A DNA stretch of 64,000 nucleotides from Angiostrongylus vasorum (taxonomy: Eukaryota > Nematoda > Chromadorea > Rhabditida > Metastrongylidae), in contig JADANN010000213.1 in NCBI GenBank assembly GCA_018806985.1, positions 1-64,000 on the forward strand. The letters run 5' to 3'. The first letter of the stretch is position 1; every line of letters begins with the position of its first letter. Shown piece by piece: positions 1 through 12,392 of this stretch. Both the position numbers and the translations under genes were made by a program. The notes below the pieces were generated by a model. That model worked only from the letters and a program-made list of their open reading frames with translations. It was not told the DNA's origin and searched no databases.

Positions 1-45
1 TTATGCCTTTCTGTTCAATTGCAGCTCTTGCTCCTTCCATTTACT

Positions 46-1246
46 AATGTGGTCTATTTCGTTATGGTACTCCCCATTGGGAGACTTCCACGTCCAGCGT
101 TGAGTGTGGGGCTTCTGGAATTGCGAGTTACCATGGATGGTCTTGGTCGCCATGATAGACTCAGATAGCCGCTCATTCTGTTCGTTCCATTCTAATCCAT
201 GGGTCCCAATGTTAAGTTCTTCAGACGTTCTTCTTGCTCCAATCCTGCAATGAAATCTCCAATGATTACCTTGAAGAATGTATGTTCTTCTCTGTAAAAA
301 TTTTCCAAGTCCGTATAGAACGCTTTGACTTCGTCGTAGTTTGATGTCTGTGCGTGAACGACAAAGATTGTCAAAGCCGGTATTGATCCACATCTTTTAA
401 TCGTAAACGTCCGATTCGGGTTGTTAGTTGTTCGAATGAATCGATGTTCATGGACAAACTCGTGTTAACGAGAACGCCGACGCCACCGACTCCTCTACGG
501 TTGCATGTTCCGAGGAACAGTTCTTATCCGGTGTCATAGACGGCGTTGAATGGGTGGCGCCGTCTCGTCTCGGCCAGGCCGATGTCGTCGTGCCCTTATC
601 CTTCTTGCTTGCATGAATAAGTCTTCTATCGAGGACTCGGATGCAAGCGTACGTGCATTGTGAGTACAGATTGCCACCATAGTTCTTTCGTGATCCAGGC
701 GCTTCCATTGACCCTGAGATTTTAGCAGTCTGTCCTTACTCGTCCCTACTCAACGCAGCGAAATTGGGGGCTCTTTTCGGGGTCAGGGGAATCAGACCCA
801 TTTTTTTTACTGTTTTGTATTTTGATACTCACGTATAGCTTACTGGGCTCTGACCGTGGAGGCTGGGTGTACTCACGGGAAGCTTGCCAGCCTCTCTCAG
901 AGTGGACATGGAGCTTATTGGTTGGAGGCGACTCCTAACCGCCTCCCACATACTTCCCCTGTCACTTGATTGCAGACTTTTGGCCGAATTCACTCGTAGA
1001 ATACAATCCTCACAAGCGAGAACGCATACACACATGCATGCATGAATGCGCCTAGCAAATATAGAAAGTATGTGGCAATTTGGTGCAGTAGAAACAGGAA
1101 GTCCATTCCCTCGATCCACCTGCGTCTCAGGGAAAGCAAAAAGCCGCTTTTGGTCTGCGATTAACCCCCAGTCCGCACCCAGGGACGCGCCACGTAGCCT
1201 CGCGACTAACCAGTCTCGAGATCCCTCACATGAGAGGGATCCGTGG
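46..1246 (-). mobile_element. RTE-type non-LTR retrotransposon, copy A (5' part only)
   Basis: This is the 5' leader and the start of the endonuclease (EN) region of an RTE element, read on the minus strand. It matches copy C (37200-40672) from its 5' end down to the middle of the EN domain and then stops about 45 bases before the left edge of the window, where bases 1-45 no longer match. The EN region is decayed: it is split over two frames (about 192-374 and 1-393), and the catalytic-region motif GDFNAKIGP of copy C reads GDFIAG here. The frame does keep the [13 protein letters not shown] block. RTE elements normally lose their 5' end, so a copy that keeps the 5' end and lacks the 3' part is odd. 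Confidence 0.85.
829..1119 (-). CDS. conserved small frame in the RTE 5' leader (copy A)
   Basis: A short frame upstream of the EN region. It begins [13 protein letters not shown] and keeps ARRIHACMC and [12 protein letters not shown], matching frames at the same place in copy B (32573-32773) and copy C (40344-40547). In this copy the frame shifts near the end and runs longer (96 codons against 66-67). It may be a short ORF1-like or upstream regulatory frame, or only conserved leader sequence. Confidence 0.3.
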   Translation of the reverse strand: MDRGNGLPVSTAPNCHILSIFARRIHACMCVCVLACEDCILRVNSAKSLQSSDRGSMWEAVRSRLQPISSMSTLREAGKLPVSTPSLHGQSPVSYT

Positions 1247-1431
1247 GAGTCGACGACTAACAGGTGGAAATGTGCTCTTCTTTCACTGTGTACGATCTGT
1301 AGCTAAAGAACAAGTTTGAAATCCTTGTTAGGGATAGTTTCCGCTGAAAAGTGTGACATTCTTATGATGAGCGGGAATTTAGTTCTGGCTTTGTATGATT
1401 AATGGTCTGATCTCTTCAAAAAATATGGAGT

Positions 1432-1532
1432 GCAAATGGCTAAACCAGCAAAACTTCGAAACAGTGGACATTACGCCGGGGACTCACAACATGTGAAGAT
1501 GGGCCATCCAATTATGGAAGTATCTATGTAAG
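1432..1532 (+). repeat. R3 dispersed repeat, 3' fragment
   Basis: Matches the last ~100 bases of the R3 family, including the block ctaaaccagcaaaac and the gggccatcca stretch, and ends in a short aagta-type tail. The 5' three quarters of the family are missing. Confidence 0.7.
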
Positions 1533-2027
1533 TAATCGCTTTTTATTTACTGCATATTCTTCTTGATTGCAGAGAGTGTAGCTGCGGAAAGGTGACAGCG
1601 TGTTCTAACCCCACCGCAGGCACCTGTAGCCTGGAGTTGTGCAAATAACTCGGCATCGTATGTAGTTAGCTATCAATAATCTGACACCTATCATTGAGAA
1701 ATATTTTATCGACAAAACAGTCATGGAGAAGTCATTTGTATTACATTCAGTTGCCTGACAGGTCAAGCTGCTTCCACAATCGCTGCTGTTCTGTAGACAT
1801 GCCACAAGATGTGCTCCGCGAGTGCCGATGAAGGTACAACTATCGTACTTACACCTAAGTCTTTCCTTTTGTTTAGAGTAGAGACCTTTTGATGGGTTCA
1901 GTCTATTCGATTTATTCGAAGCGAATGATATTTATGAGGATTCGAAATGAGTTTTTTCTCAAAATAAGCTGGAATTTTCAAGTACTGTCTTGCGCTATAT
2001 TGACTTTTTTTATTCACTAGCTTTTAC
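1533..2027. other. unassigned spacer
   Basis: I see no recognisable gene or repeat here. The longest minus-strand frame (1605-1805) has no family signature. Confidence 0.5.
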
Positions 2028-2545
2028 AGGCTTTAACGGCAGGGTATTATTTGTGAAACAACCACAATGGTGCCGAGATGTTTGCAAAACTCCGGACCCG
2101 CAGGTGTCTGTGGTGGGGAACGAACGCGCTGTTGTCCTTTCCGGGCAGTAACGCGCTCACCTCCATATCATGCGGGTCCTTCGTTTCGCTTGCCTCTCAG
2201 CTAGTTCTATCGATAGAATATCTCAGCATCACTGTGATTGTTTTACAAATAATACCCTGCCGTTAAAGCTAGTAGAAGGCAGTAAATAAAAAAGTCAACA
2301 TTGCGAATTTCAACTGTATCCTCAGCTTAACTGAGTTCGATGCCGATTTGGACTCAGATCAATCTCGTTGACGGGATTGCTAATGGCAGTGATCGATAGA
2401 ACTAGCCGAGAGGCAGGCGAAACGAAGGACTCGCACTGTGTGGTGTTGAGCGCGTTACTAAGGACAATAATGCGTTCGTTCTCCACCACAGACACCTGCG
2501 GTCCGGAGTTTTGCAAATATCTCAGCTGTGTTGAACTATTAGAAT
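2028..2545. mobile_element. foldback-type repeat FB1, two units in inverted orientation
   Basis: Two copies of the same ~200 bp unit face each other. The plus unit (about 2030-2270) has its own long inverted ends: gctttaacggcagggtatta at the left is repeated in reverse complement at about 2249-2268. The minus unit (about 2320-2540) carries the same core, including ctccaccacagacacctgcg and tccggagttttgcaaatat. Sister sites at 20435 and 44870 have the same plus-then-minus layout, so the pair is probably one palindromic element. No coding capacity is visible. Confidence 0.75.
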
Positions 2546-2639
2546 GATTTTTTAAATGATAAAAATCTCATGCAAATCTCTATTTTAACATATCTTTGGT
2601 AATTTTAGTAACATAATAACGTATATGTTAACAACAAAA

Positions 2640-2892
2640 TAAAGCTGTCGGCTTTGATCGATCCCTGAGAAGTGCGACATGCATTTTAACCATCGTTTAG
2701 AGGTGATTGAATGCATATAAGGCCTTTACAGTGATTCGCAGTGGCCGCTCTGGGTATCGAGCCCGTCTCGCTATCCTCCCTAGACAAGTCCCGTACCAAT
2801 TTGACGACCCTGGAGGTATGGAACGCTTGGTGGGCCAGGGGCGCGGGAATCGATCTCATATGTACTTCCGTGCGCCTCCAACCACTGCGCCA
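2640..2892 (-). repeat. SINE1, tRNA-like retroposon
   Basis: Minus-strand copy of the window's commonest repeat. The 5' end (right side) has the A-box-like gcgcagtggttggaggcgc, followed by a B-box-like region around the gaatcgat stretch, then the family body with caattcggtacc-type and gattgaatgcat blocks. The open frames across it are by-products of the repeat. Confidence 0.85.
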
Positions 2893-3407
2893 AATACACC
2901 AAAATGTTAACAATAATAAATAATAAATAACAGTTAGCAGGACAATGAATGATAATAAATAGTAAGTTGTGTTTAACATAAGTTGATGGTTTGAACTTTT
3001 CACTAATCGATCCTTATTTGTTTCTCATTGACACTTTCTCTCACCATTGCCACAGTAATCGTTCACATGTCGTGTGGGTCCAATCGTTTATATTCAATTC
3101 TTCATTTTGGTAACCGTGATCCATAAAGGTACTCGGGTTTCTGTGTTGGTTGAGCAGCGGCTCAGTTCTGTTTCTTAGTGAAATACGGATCCTGGCAGAT
3201 GCTGATATTCTATGCGATCCTGCCATGCACCACTACCTAAAGGCATCCGGGTCCTCAACGACAAGAAATCGTCCCTCATTTAAGGATGGGTGCCAGTTTT
3301 GTTCTAAGACAAAAGCTATTCGTGAAATCTGCGACTAAATCTATTGCAATACAACGCTTTTGGATGAGATCATGCACAGGACCCTGCACTTGAAAAGTTT
3401 AAACGAA
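2893..3407. other. unassigned spacer
   Basis: A+T-rich sequence with no supported feature. Confidence 0.5.
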
Positions 3408-3700
3408 CAAGGAAGCGGGTAGTGCAGTGGTTTTTTATGCCGTTTAGTACGACCGCGGCGCTAGTTCTATCCCGTCCCAAGCTCGCCATGCCTCTCATCT
3501 ATTCTGGTTCAGGAAATTAGTACGAGGACTGCCAAACTAGCTTCCTTAAATCTACGCGAAAAGAACACAAAAAAACCTCAAAGCTCAGCCGAACTCTCAC
3601 GTGGAAGGTACACAGACCTTTGTAGATGGTGAATGCAAAGGGTGGAATGGAATGAAAGGAGGGCTTGGACACGCAGAGTAGATGTGGAGATAGGTCATAA
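3408..3700 (+). repeat. SINE2, tRNA-like retroposon (diverged copy)
   Basis: Starts with gggtagtgcagtggt (A-box-like), continues through ggcgctagttctatcccg (B-box-like) and catgcctctcatc, then the SINE2 body with the fragment atggtgaatgcaaag near its 3' end. Compare the better copy at 17906-18262. Confidence 0.6.
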
Positions 3701-4694
3701 AAGCCAAGTGAACAGTGAAAAAACATCCATATCTTTGAGAATAAAAATGAAAAAAACAAGTGATAACAGTCTATGGTGCTATTTAAATTTATTAAGCAAT
3801 GTCTCGGAAGCAGTTCTCACTCAGGATAGACTTCCATTTCGCCGGAGAATCCTTAGCGATTATTGTGTAGAATATGTGTTTACAAAAGTTGCGTTATGGT
3901 ACCTTGAGAGTTTAGTGAGGAGCTCAAGAGTATGACTGGCTACCCAGAAGATATTACCCATATATAAAACTCTTGCGGGAAACTTTACACTGCACTTTGC
4001 AGCCGTATGAATTTCGTGAAGGACAGGCAGATCTTGTAATGAACTCTTTTTTTTCGGGAGGAGGGGGTTTTTCACACGAAAGAAAATATCCGTTTACTAG
4101 TCACACTGTGAAGTAAAATCAAAATTGCTTTCAATGCTACTACTGAGGAGTTCCCTAAAACACGATCTGACAGATGTTAAGCATCAAAAGGATTTCTGAA
4201 AACAAATTTCCACTAGGAAAGTGTTACGGTGACTAATTCATAGTTGACTTCGATCGACTAGGAGTACCGAGATGTACGTCGCCAGCTTTCCACGCCGACG
4301 CCAAAAAACAACCGCTTCTGCAAGCATTTCAATAACTCGTTCATGACAGAATGAGGGCATTCGTCGATTTGTGGGTCCCTAGATAAAGGCGTGCACTTTC
4401 AAGTCGAGATCATGTTTGAAGTGACTAGAATTAATGTGGAACTTTTGTTTTGCCTCAAAAAACTATTCAACATAGCTCTGAGTCTAATAAGTAAAACAGA
4501 ATTTCGAAAATTTGATACAGTGAACTTTCCTTTCAAGAATGACCCTTCCATGGTTAAAGTTTTCGCGACAAAGCTAATTTTTTTGAAAATTGACGGTGAT
4601 TTGTCGATAATCTGGGTACTTTAGAAGTTGAGAACCTCATAATCGCATTTATGGTTTTTTATACAGTGCCCTTTCAAGTCAAAAATTTCAATGG
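3701..4694. other. unassigned spacer
   Basis: Only short frames without family signatures (for example 3860-4075 minus and 4391-4624 plus). Nothing supported. Confidence 0.45.
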
Positions 4695-4976
4695 GCGCGT
4701 GTGGCACAGTATTGGGAGGCGCCGTGCAACACATACGTGGAATCGGTCTCAGTCCCTATGGCCCACCAAGCCTTCTATCCCTACGGGGTCGACAAATTGG
4801 TACCAGACTTGTCGAGGATGGCAGCACTGGGTCGATACATCGGTAGACCACCGCGAATCATTGTGAAGGCCAAATGTGCATTCAATCACGTCCAAACGAT
4901 GCTTAGTAAAGTCGAATGCATGGCGCATCCTTCATGGATTGATCAACGCCGAGAGCTTCTTCCTTTTTGCCCTTTA
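4695..4976 (+). repeat. SINE1, full-length copy
   Basis: Nearly complete plus-strand copy, from gtgtggcacagtattggga to a pyrimidine-rich tail after gccgagagctt. It carries the conserved block ggcaaattggtaccagact. Two overlapping frames inside it are repeat by-products. Confidence 0.85.
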
Positions 4977-7603
4977 CACATTGCCCTTCCAAATCTACAT
5001 ATTTCAAAGTCAGCTTATTAAAAAAAATGTCAACGAAACTGAAGCTTTTAAAATTCTTAGCAGAAACTCGACAGTTGAAAATGTAAACAGTGGAAAAATC
5101 ATCGTGTCATGGTGGACGAAATCACGCTTTTTATTTGCTTTCAAGAAAAATTTATTTTGAAATATGAGCGCTGAAGTAAGAAAGGGGGAGAAAAACATGG
5201 CATAAGCTCCAGAAAATCAGAATTTCATCACAATAAAAAGAATTCTTATCCTGTAGACAAAAACTTGTGTATTTTGAAGCTTTTCATTGTAATGAAATTC
5301 ACTCCAAGTTGGAACATGGTGACTTAAATTTGAAAGCGGCCATCGCATTCGCATTCCATGACTCCAACAGAGGTCAAGTCGTGGCGCAAGTGTTAACAAT
5401 CTAGTAGGGCTACAATTGGGTATAACCACTGCAGTGCATCGTGTTGTTTTACTGAGTGCTTGATTCTCAGTGCTATACCGGTGTGTAGATGCCCTGTCGA
5501 TGACATGGTTTTTATACTGCCATTGTGTACGTACTCCTTCAGTTCTGCTTTTAAACGATACGTAGTAGTTGATACGGTTGAGTGATCGTTTGCAATCACT
5601 AGCTTTCTCTAGAATGCAACCGGTCGAAGATGATCAATCCATAAAAAATAATTTTAGTATACACCAAATTCGCCGAAAGCGAAGACACCATCATTCGTAG
5701 AAAGACTGCAGTCATTGATTGCTCCTAGTCAGACTACAATGAGTAAGTTTAAATTTCAATACATTAGGTTTCCAAGTCACCAACTGAACGTTTGCCTCTG
5801 ACAAACTGAAGTTTTGGAATCTTCTACAGTTTGATTTTCTGACTGATTTCAGCTTAGACCTTGTCACAATCACCTTAAAAAAACTTCCAGATGCTTTCCT
5901 ACTGAGCTGTCAGTATCAATAGTTGTTCTCCTCGATATCATTACGAACACTCCTCCGGCCTCAGATAGTTTATATGCTTGCTTAGACTCTCATTGGATGG
6001 TTCATATTCGCGATTTGTGCAGGTCCACTACAGTTCTGTTTTATTTCAACTCCATGCTACCACAGCGGAAGGGTTGCTATGGTTCAAACTCATGAGCTTC
6101 TGCGACAGTTGTTCCACCAATTAGAAATTTGGTCTAGAATCTGAAAATCTGTTTTACAGTGTAGATTTCTTGCTTTTTCCTCATCTAGTGACTAACTGTT
6201 CACATGGATGGGTGTCATAGCGGACACCGTACAATATCTACTTGAAGATTAGGGAGAACTGACATCATCTTTCAATACTGAAGTTAAAGAAGGAATATGA
6301 AGCAGATAGTGTCTCCGGTGTTGATCATCCTCGCTCAGACACTATAGCACTACATATTTATGCCTCGTTCCTAAAATCACTAATCAAGTAGGCGCTGAAA
6401 ACTGAGTGGGACAATATTATAGTTTCAAAGTTACGGTTTTCTTTACTAGCTAGGGTATTAGTTGGTCAGGAATCCTCCAAAAAAACGCTTATGGAGACAA
6501 TAAATTTGACAGAACTAATCGTGCTGTGAAGTGAGCAAATTGAGAGTGAGTAAAACAATTAGTTGCACACTCGTTGCTTGAAGTGTTGATTTGCGCGACG
6601 AAAAGTTGAAGTGTCTTCTGCGAGCCACTAGTGGTGTGGAATTGGCTTGCCTGTGTTGCAACGCTTCCCAGTCAAGATTTTTGCGACAAAACGAAGCTAT
6701 CGTCCTTAAAGGTTTGTTATGTTGGAAAGGTGGCTGGTGAAATCGAACCGTAACGTCGACTTGCTGCAAAACATTTAAGGATGCTGACGTAAGATGAACC
6801 CATGGGGTCGGGTTGCGATAATGAATGCTGGAGATCGAACTGTTCGTTGAGCACGATGCCAGGGCCACGCCGGTCTTTACATGATGCTGTGTACCCCAGA
6901 CTTGGGTTTTTAATCTTTACAAATGTTAACAATAGAACAACAATGGGTTCAAAAAGCAAAGGTAATGTGAGTGAAAACACACTATCGATAAGGCAGCAAC
7001 TTTGGCAAGAAACTGGCGAGGTAGTAGGGAACAAAGGATGTGTAGAACTGCAACTTAACAAACGAAAGCAAGAAGAAGGTGATGAAGAAAAAAACAAATG
7101 AGCAGAAATGGCTAGTGGGACTTTCAAATTACTAATGAAAAGCGAATGCTACTGGAGTGGGTGCGATTCTTTTCAATCTAGTGCTTTTGCAGCATACGAT
7201 GTTATGACACAGAAAGATAGCGAAGTGCTAAAGCGCCTACACAAGCATTAGTTTTTATAAGTGTGTAGCTACTAGCAGACAAATATTCCACTCAATGTTT
7301 TTCCTGCTAGCTGTGAAGAAAGTAGGTGAGCTGGGTGTTAGGAAGCAATTTACAGATGGAGGAAGCAAAAATTCATTAGGGAGAGAGATTTCTCTGTTTT
7401 ATACGGAATATAAAGGATGTTCCTTGTTCCATAGATAATACTTTCTGGAAGGTTATAAGATTATTCACAAACGCTGACGAGAGTTGAAAGTCGACTTCAG
7501 AGTCTACGCAGTCTTAATCCACTCTGGTGGCAGTGTGAAAAACATCCTATGCTTTTAGTAGAAAAATATGTCACCCACTCAAATATTTCGCACGGTGTCA
7601 AGG
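4977..7603. other. unassigned spacer
   Basis: About 2.6 kb in which I recognise no gene. Short frames at 5217-5429 and 5393-5599 (minus) and a pair of opposed 99-136 codon frames at 6717-7127 have no family signature, splice structure or supporting copy elsewhere in the window. Confidence 0.45.
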
Positions 7604-7888
7604 GAGCTTGTGGCACAGTGGTCGGAGGCGCCCTGCAATTCACATGGGATCGATTCCCGTGCCAATGGCCCACCAAGGGTTCCATCCCTCGGGGAGTCAG
7701 CAAATTGGTACCAGACTTGTCTGGTGGGATAGCAGCACTAGTTCGATACATCAGTAAGGCACCGCGAGTCATTGCAAAAACCAGATATACATTCAATCAC
7801 ATTCAAATGAGCTCAATGAAGTCGAATGCATGGCCCATCCGTGAGGGATTGATCAACATCGAGAGCTTTATCCTTTATCCTTTATCTC
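7604..7888 (+). repeat. SINE1, full-length copy with tandem 3' tail
   Basis: Complete plus-strand copy from gcttgtggcacagtggtcgg to a tail of atcctttatcctttatc. The short tandem tail is what one expects of a retroposon 3' end. A 147-codon frame starts just before the repeat and crosses it; I do not treat it as a gene. Confidence 0.9.
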
Positions 7889-8421
7889 CTGTGAGACGAG
7901 CAGATTCTATGACATGGTTAAATAAAATGACAAGAGAATTTTTCCTAATTTCAGTTTCTCAGAAGGAAATCGGAAATTACGATTTCGCTTGAATGAGTGG
8001 AGTTTTGACATTTTTCGTGTTGAAAAATATCGGACACCTCTTTTCAAATCAGTTCAGAAGTGGTGATTTCGTTAAAAGTCGTGTTTACTCTTTAAAGCAA
8101 GAAGTGTTATATTTCAGCCGCTCAACCTGTAAAAGTGCGTCTAATCAACGGATGGCAAGACGTCACGTTCGATAAGATGAATATCGTGATTTGTAACTAT
8201 CTGTATGATCATCAAAGTGCGAACCACCAAATGTGAGAACAGCAATGAGGGGATTACAGCTGGGATACAAGGCTTCTTTAACAGACATTTTTTCACGCTT
8301 GCGTGGAGTTGATTTGATGGCGAATCAGAAGAGTACGACATTATTCGGCTTTGTGATAAGTTTTCAGAGCCCTAACATGCCACTGTCACGTCTGCTTCCC
8401 ACGCAGAAGGCCACCAGTGGG
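7889..8421. other. unassigned spacer between two SINE1 copies
   Basis: No supported feature. Confidence 0.5.
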
Positions 8422-8680
8422 CGGGTGCAACGCAGTGGCCGGAAGCACGCTGCAAAACACACATGGAATCGATCCCCACCAATCCTTCCTTCCCTCCGGG
8501 GTCGGCAAATTGGTACCAGACTTGTCTAGGAGGATAGCTGCACTGACTCGATATATCGGTAGGCCACCGCGAGTCATTGTAAAGGCCAGATGTGCATTCA
8601 ATCACCTCCAAACGATGCTTAGTGGTGTCGAATCTTGGCACATTGATCGACATCGAGAGCTTTATCCTTTCTCCTTTTTA
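8422..8680 (+). repeat. SINE1 copy
   Basis: Plus-strand copy starting gcgggtgcaacgcagtggcc. It has the ggcaaattggtaccagact block and ends gagctttatcctttctcc. The block encoding the middle of the family is slightly shortened relative to the 15891 copy. Confidence 0.85.
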
Positions 8681-9879
8681 ACTTGCCATGTTGTAACCGA
8701 CTCTTTGGTGTGGTGGGTAGAGTGGGTAGAAGTTTTTTTGATGCCTGATTGGCTTAAATTTCCGAATGATTTTCGAAGATATTTTAACGTCGCTAACCAT
8801 TTAAGTCTCAAAAAAATTGCCGTTTGCACTATTAAGGATTTAACAATAAAAACGGGGGAAGTAGCCGACTTTTACCAATTCGTTTCCTAGAAACGAAGTG
8901 ATTATGTCACTGATGGAGGTCAAACTACTTGCTGCTCATGATTTTTTCAATTTTTATCGCCCAAATAGTAGATCTTGTAACCCTGGAAACTAATACCAGG
9001 AAGCAAAATAAACATCGAGGTATTCTTAAGGTAAAACGGCTCGGTTCTATATTAGTAGGAGCTTTCAGAACGCAGATCCTCAAAAGTGCTCAGTAGTGGG
9101 AATGCTGAGCCCTAACATTGAAACCGTAGCAACGATCAGAATCTTACTTCAAGCTCAATTCAACGGCAATACCAATTAGGAAGCTATATGTTGTCTTAGT
9201 GAACAAAACCCTGCTTCTTCAATCCCTTCAGCTTCTCGAGATATGACACATGCAAAAAGAACGAGAAAAACGGCCTTGAATTCCAGGATATCAGCATGTT
9301 AGAAGAAATTAGAACAGAAGTCATGCAGCTTAATGATTTAAGTTTAATGAGCCCAGTGATTCTGGTTTCAGATATAAAAATCTATAAGCTGAATATGCTA
9401 TATGCATGCTTAGATTGAAATCTTAAGTTGTTTTTTGGTCACGCATGAATCATATGTGATTCATGTGAGTCGCGAATATGTTGATGATAAGCTTTTTTTA
9501 AATCGATTTCAGGTGGAAAGAGCTTGAGAGGATCACTACATTACGACGGGAGTATTTGTTCTATGGGATGTGCTGTGCTGCTTCCGCATTGTTTTTTTCG
9601 TAATGATTTACTCACGTTGTTGTACTGCATAGTGGTGAGTGGATTAACAGTCACTGTTGACTATTTCTAACTGCAGTTTTTCTTTCCATAGGAAAACTTA
9701 GTCAACCAGCCGTATGTTGATTCTAATAACAGAATTTATTAGCCGCCGCTCCAAAACCTTCTTTAGATGAAACCAGAGGCCTAACGAAATTAGGGATTAT
9801 TGTTGCATAAAAGTTATGAGCTTCGCTGACACATCGAAGCAACTGTGTTACCGGCTACTTCACCACAGTAACGAACATG
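8681..9879. other. unassigned spacer
   Basis: No recognisable gene or repeat. Only short frames. Confidence 0.45.
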
Positions 9880-10075
9880 ACCGGAGAAAAAAAACAGTAT
9901 CCATAGCGAAATATAACTTCAACGAAGCTGAGATACTTGCAAAACTCTGGACCGCAGCTGCCTATGGTGAAGAGTTTTGCAAATATCTCAGCTTCGTTGA
10001 AGTTATATTTCGCAATACACCCTGCCATCAAAAAGAGTAGGCAGTAAGTAAAAAGGTTAAAAAAAGTAGTATTCA
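9880..10075. repeat. foldback repeat FB2, near-perfect hairpin
   Basis: Bases 9906-9947 and 9972-10013 are reverse complements over 42 bases with a single mismatch, around a 24-base loop. The arm (gcgaaatataacttcaacga at its outer end, ttgcaaaactc at its inner end) is the outer part of the foldback family. On the right it is followed by the family's terminal sequence with ccctgccatcaaaaagag and aggcagtaa. It looks like an FB pair that has lost its middle. Confidence 0.9.
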
Positions 10076-10185
10076 TAGTGGTAGCAAATTAACCAGAAAT
10101 ACATTGCATATAAACTTACACTAACAATAACCTAGGGAAAAAAATTATAGCACAACTGCAGTAGTTAATAAACATTTTTTAAAAA

Positions 10186-10573
10186 AACTTACTTAGCTGG
10201 ATACTTGGATAGCCCGTCTTCACTGGTTGTGTAGGCTCCAGCACGATATCCACTTTTTTCGGAGCTTTGTTGGTTTAGGTATTTCGGTTCCATGGAGTCC
10301 CGAGGTCACCCAGGCCAAAGTCTGTGCTAGGTAGTCGCTACCACAGGGGGTCGCCGCCTTTGTGGATTAGAGCGAGATTTGCCACCATGCGACTTGTTTG
10401 ATAACAGGGCGATGGAGGATCCTGGTATTGGTTAATTCTTAGCTGGGTTTCCTGGTGGAAACGCCGACTCCTTCTCAGCTTCGGAGACAGACCCTGCTGA
10501 GGGATGAATCCCCGCTATACGTCGTAGCCGACAACCAGGAACACCTCCCAGCCACGATGAGGCGGTAAACCGT
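10186..10573 (-). repeat. R3 dispersed repeat, near full length
   Basis: Minus-strand copy. The 5' end (right side) matches tttaccgcctcatcgtggct in reverse complement, and the left end carries the reverse complement of the aagtaagt tail. The whole ~390 bp body is present. Confidence 0.85.
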
Positions 10574-11072
10574 TGAGAGGATTTTTAACAAACATATATT
10601 TAAACTGTTGAGCTCACACAAGGTTGATAAATAGATTTTTCGGCTAGCATTTTAACATTTTTGACAAAATCGGTAGCAGAGCGACTTCTGATGGTGTAAA
10701 AATCCACAATTCAAAGCCACTATCGCCTGTTATCTCGAAGTTTTGGATTTTGAACAAAGCGCAATGGAACTAGAAGAAAGATGGAAATACTGTGTAGTAC
10801 ATTCTTGCACAGCCCAAGATGTTGGCGAACTTCGACCAATATCTGGAAGGACAAATCACTCATGTAGGTGCAAATCAGTGGTCACTTTTCGTTCTATGTT
10901 GAGGCAACAAGAGGGCGCTTCCCGAAAATCTATTGGTTTAATGCTTGATTATGTCTCAGTGGTTGTCAAAGCATGTGGGGAACACAACTCAAATTGTGCA
11001 GGAGAAATTAATTGCCGACACATCACAGAAGTGCGACTCAAAGTAACCAAAGCCTGCCAGTGGTGCCCTAGG
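10574..11072. other. unassigned spacer
   Basis: The 144-codon plus frame at 10743-11177 runs from unique sequence into the SINE1 copy at 11073. I see no family signature and treat it as chance. Confidence 0.45.
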
Positions 11073-11315
11073 GGGTGCGTACAGCGCAGTGGTTGCAAAT
11101 TCCCTTGCAATGCACACTGGTTCGATCGCCATTTCAATGCCCCCAGTCTCAATAATTCTTCCATCTTTCCTGGTTGACAAGTTTGTTGGAATATGTGCCA
11201 GAGCTTCTTTGGCAAGATAAAGAGGCTGACGTGCTAGATCGGTCGGCCACCACAAGTCATTACATAGACAAGATATACATTCAATCACATCTACTATTTT
11301 TTGGTGAAGTTGAAA
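11073..11315 (+). repeat. SINE1 copy with a good B box
   Basis: Starts gtgcgtacagcgcagtggtt. This copy keeps tggttcgatcgcc, the closest match in the window to the pol III B-box consensus. Its 3' end is truncated after attcaatcac. Confidence 0.75.
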
Positions 11316-12121
11316 AAAGCCTTATCTTTTTATTAGTGAAGCCCTTATGAAGTGATTTTGTTAGGTCGAACAAATTACCTTTCGAGTGCACAGGGGCACA
11401 TAGAGAAGCCTTTACAAGAATTCGGCGTTAACGGAAAAAAGGGATAATAATGTGTATCGGAGTACCCATTTCATCACAAGCTTGGCAGCTAGAGCAGTAG
11501 AATCATTACAAGGTCAAATAAAAGTTGATATAGGTTGAAACGTGTTTTCACAATAGTATGGAAGATTCGCTATCAATTGAACAATTGAGCTGAATTGCTT
11601 CATTGTGGTAAAGAAACTGCGCTCCTTGTCGTGCTAATGATATCACTTAGGTGGTTCATATTTGTCACCTTGAAACGAAAACATTACACTTTGTTATCCA
11701 TACAGATCTCGATTTGTAGCTAAGGTTATTCTATGATTAAGGCGCTAGTATTTCCTGCGATTTGCACCATCGTTGTCTTAACTACCGAGAATCTGGAAGG
11801 TGCTCGCTTCTGGCTCGAATACTGGGCAATCTACGGACTCATCACAAGTGTTGGAAAAACTTTGAAAAAGGTATGCATTATAATCACATTGACATCGAGG
11901 CCTCATTCCTCACTTTTTCACATAATATCACGAAGGACAGAGTGTAACTGATAGGAATCAATCAACAATAGACGATTTCACAAGGTTTAAATTACAAAGA
12001 AAAAATATTTGGAACAACATGGCAGTACTCACTGTGTTGGATATCTTCTAGCAATCAAAGAAGCTCTTATTTTTAAAAATTGGCAGTCACTGAGCGGTCT
12101 CAACACTACCAGCTTTAAACA
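11316..12121. other. unassigned spacer
   Basis: No supported feature. Confidence 0.5.
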
Positions 12122-12392
12122 AAATAAAGGATAAAGCTCTCGGCGTCCTGAGGGATGTGCCACGCATTCGACTTCATTAAGCATCGTTGGAAGTGATTGA
12201 ATGCATATCTGGCCCTTTACAATGACTCGCGATGGTCAATCGATATATCGGGCTGTGCTGCTATCCTCCCAGACAAGTCTTTTACCAATTTGCCGAGCCC
12301 GGAGGGTGGAGGACTTCGTGAGCCATTAGGCGCAAAGATCGATCCCAATATGTGTACTGCAGGTACCCTTCGACCACTGCGCCACAGGCGCC
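12122..12392 (-). repeat. SINE1, full-length copy
   Basis: Minus-strand copy. It runs from aaaggataaagctctcggcg (reverse complement of the 3' tail) to ccactgcgccacaggcgcc (reverse complement of the A-box end). Confidence 0.85.

Noticed and set aside
4701..5021. 106-codon plus-strand frame (similar ones at 7549-7992, 8417-8890 and 52050-52370)
   Set aside because: They lie across SINE1 copies and are similar to each other only because the repeat is; stops and frames are not conserved.
6717..7127. 136-codon minus frame opposed by a 99-codon plus frame
   Set aside because: No domain, no splice structure, no second copy; open frames on both strands suggest chance.
10743..11177. 144-codon plus frame as a gene
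   Set aside because: Its last third is SINE1, and the first part has no signature.
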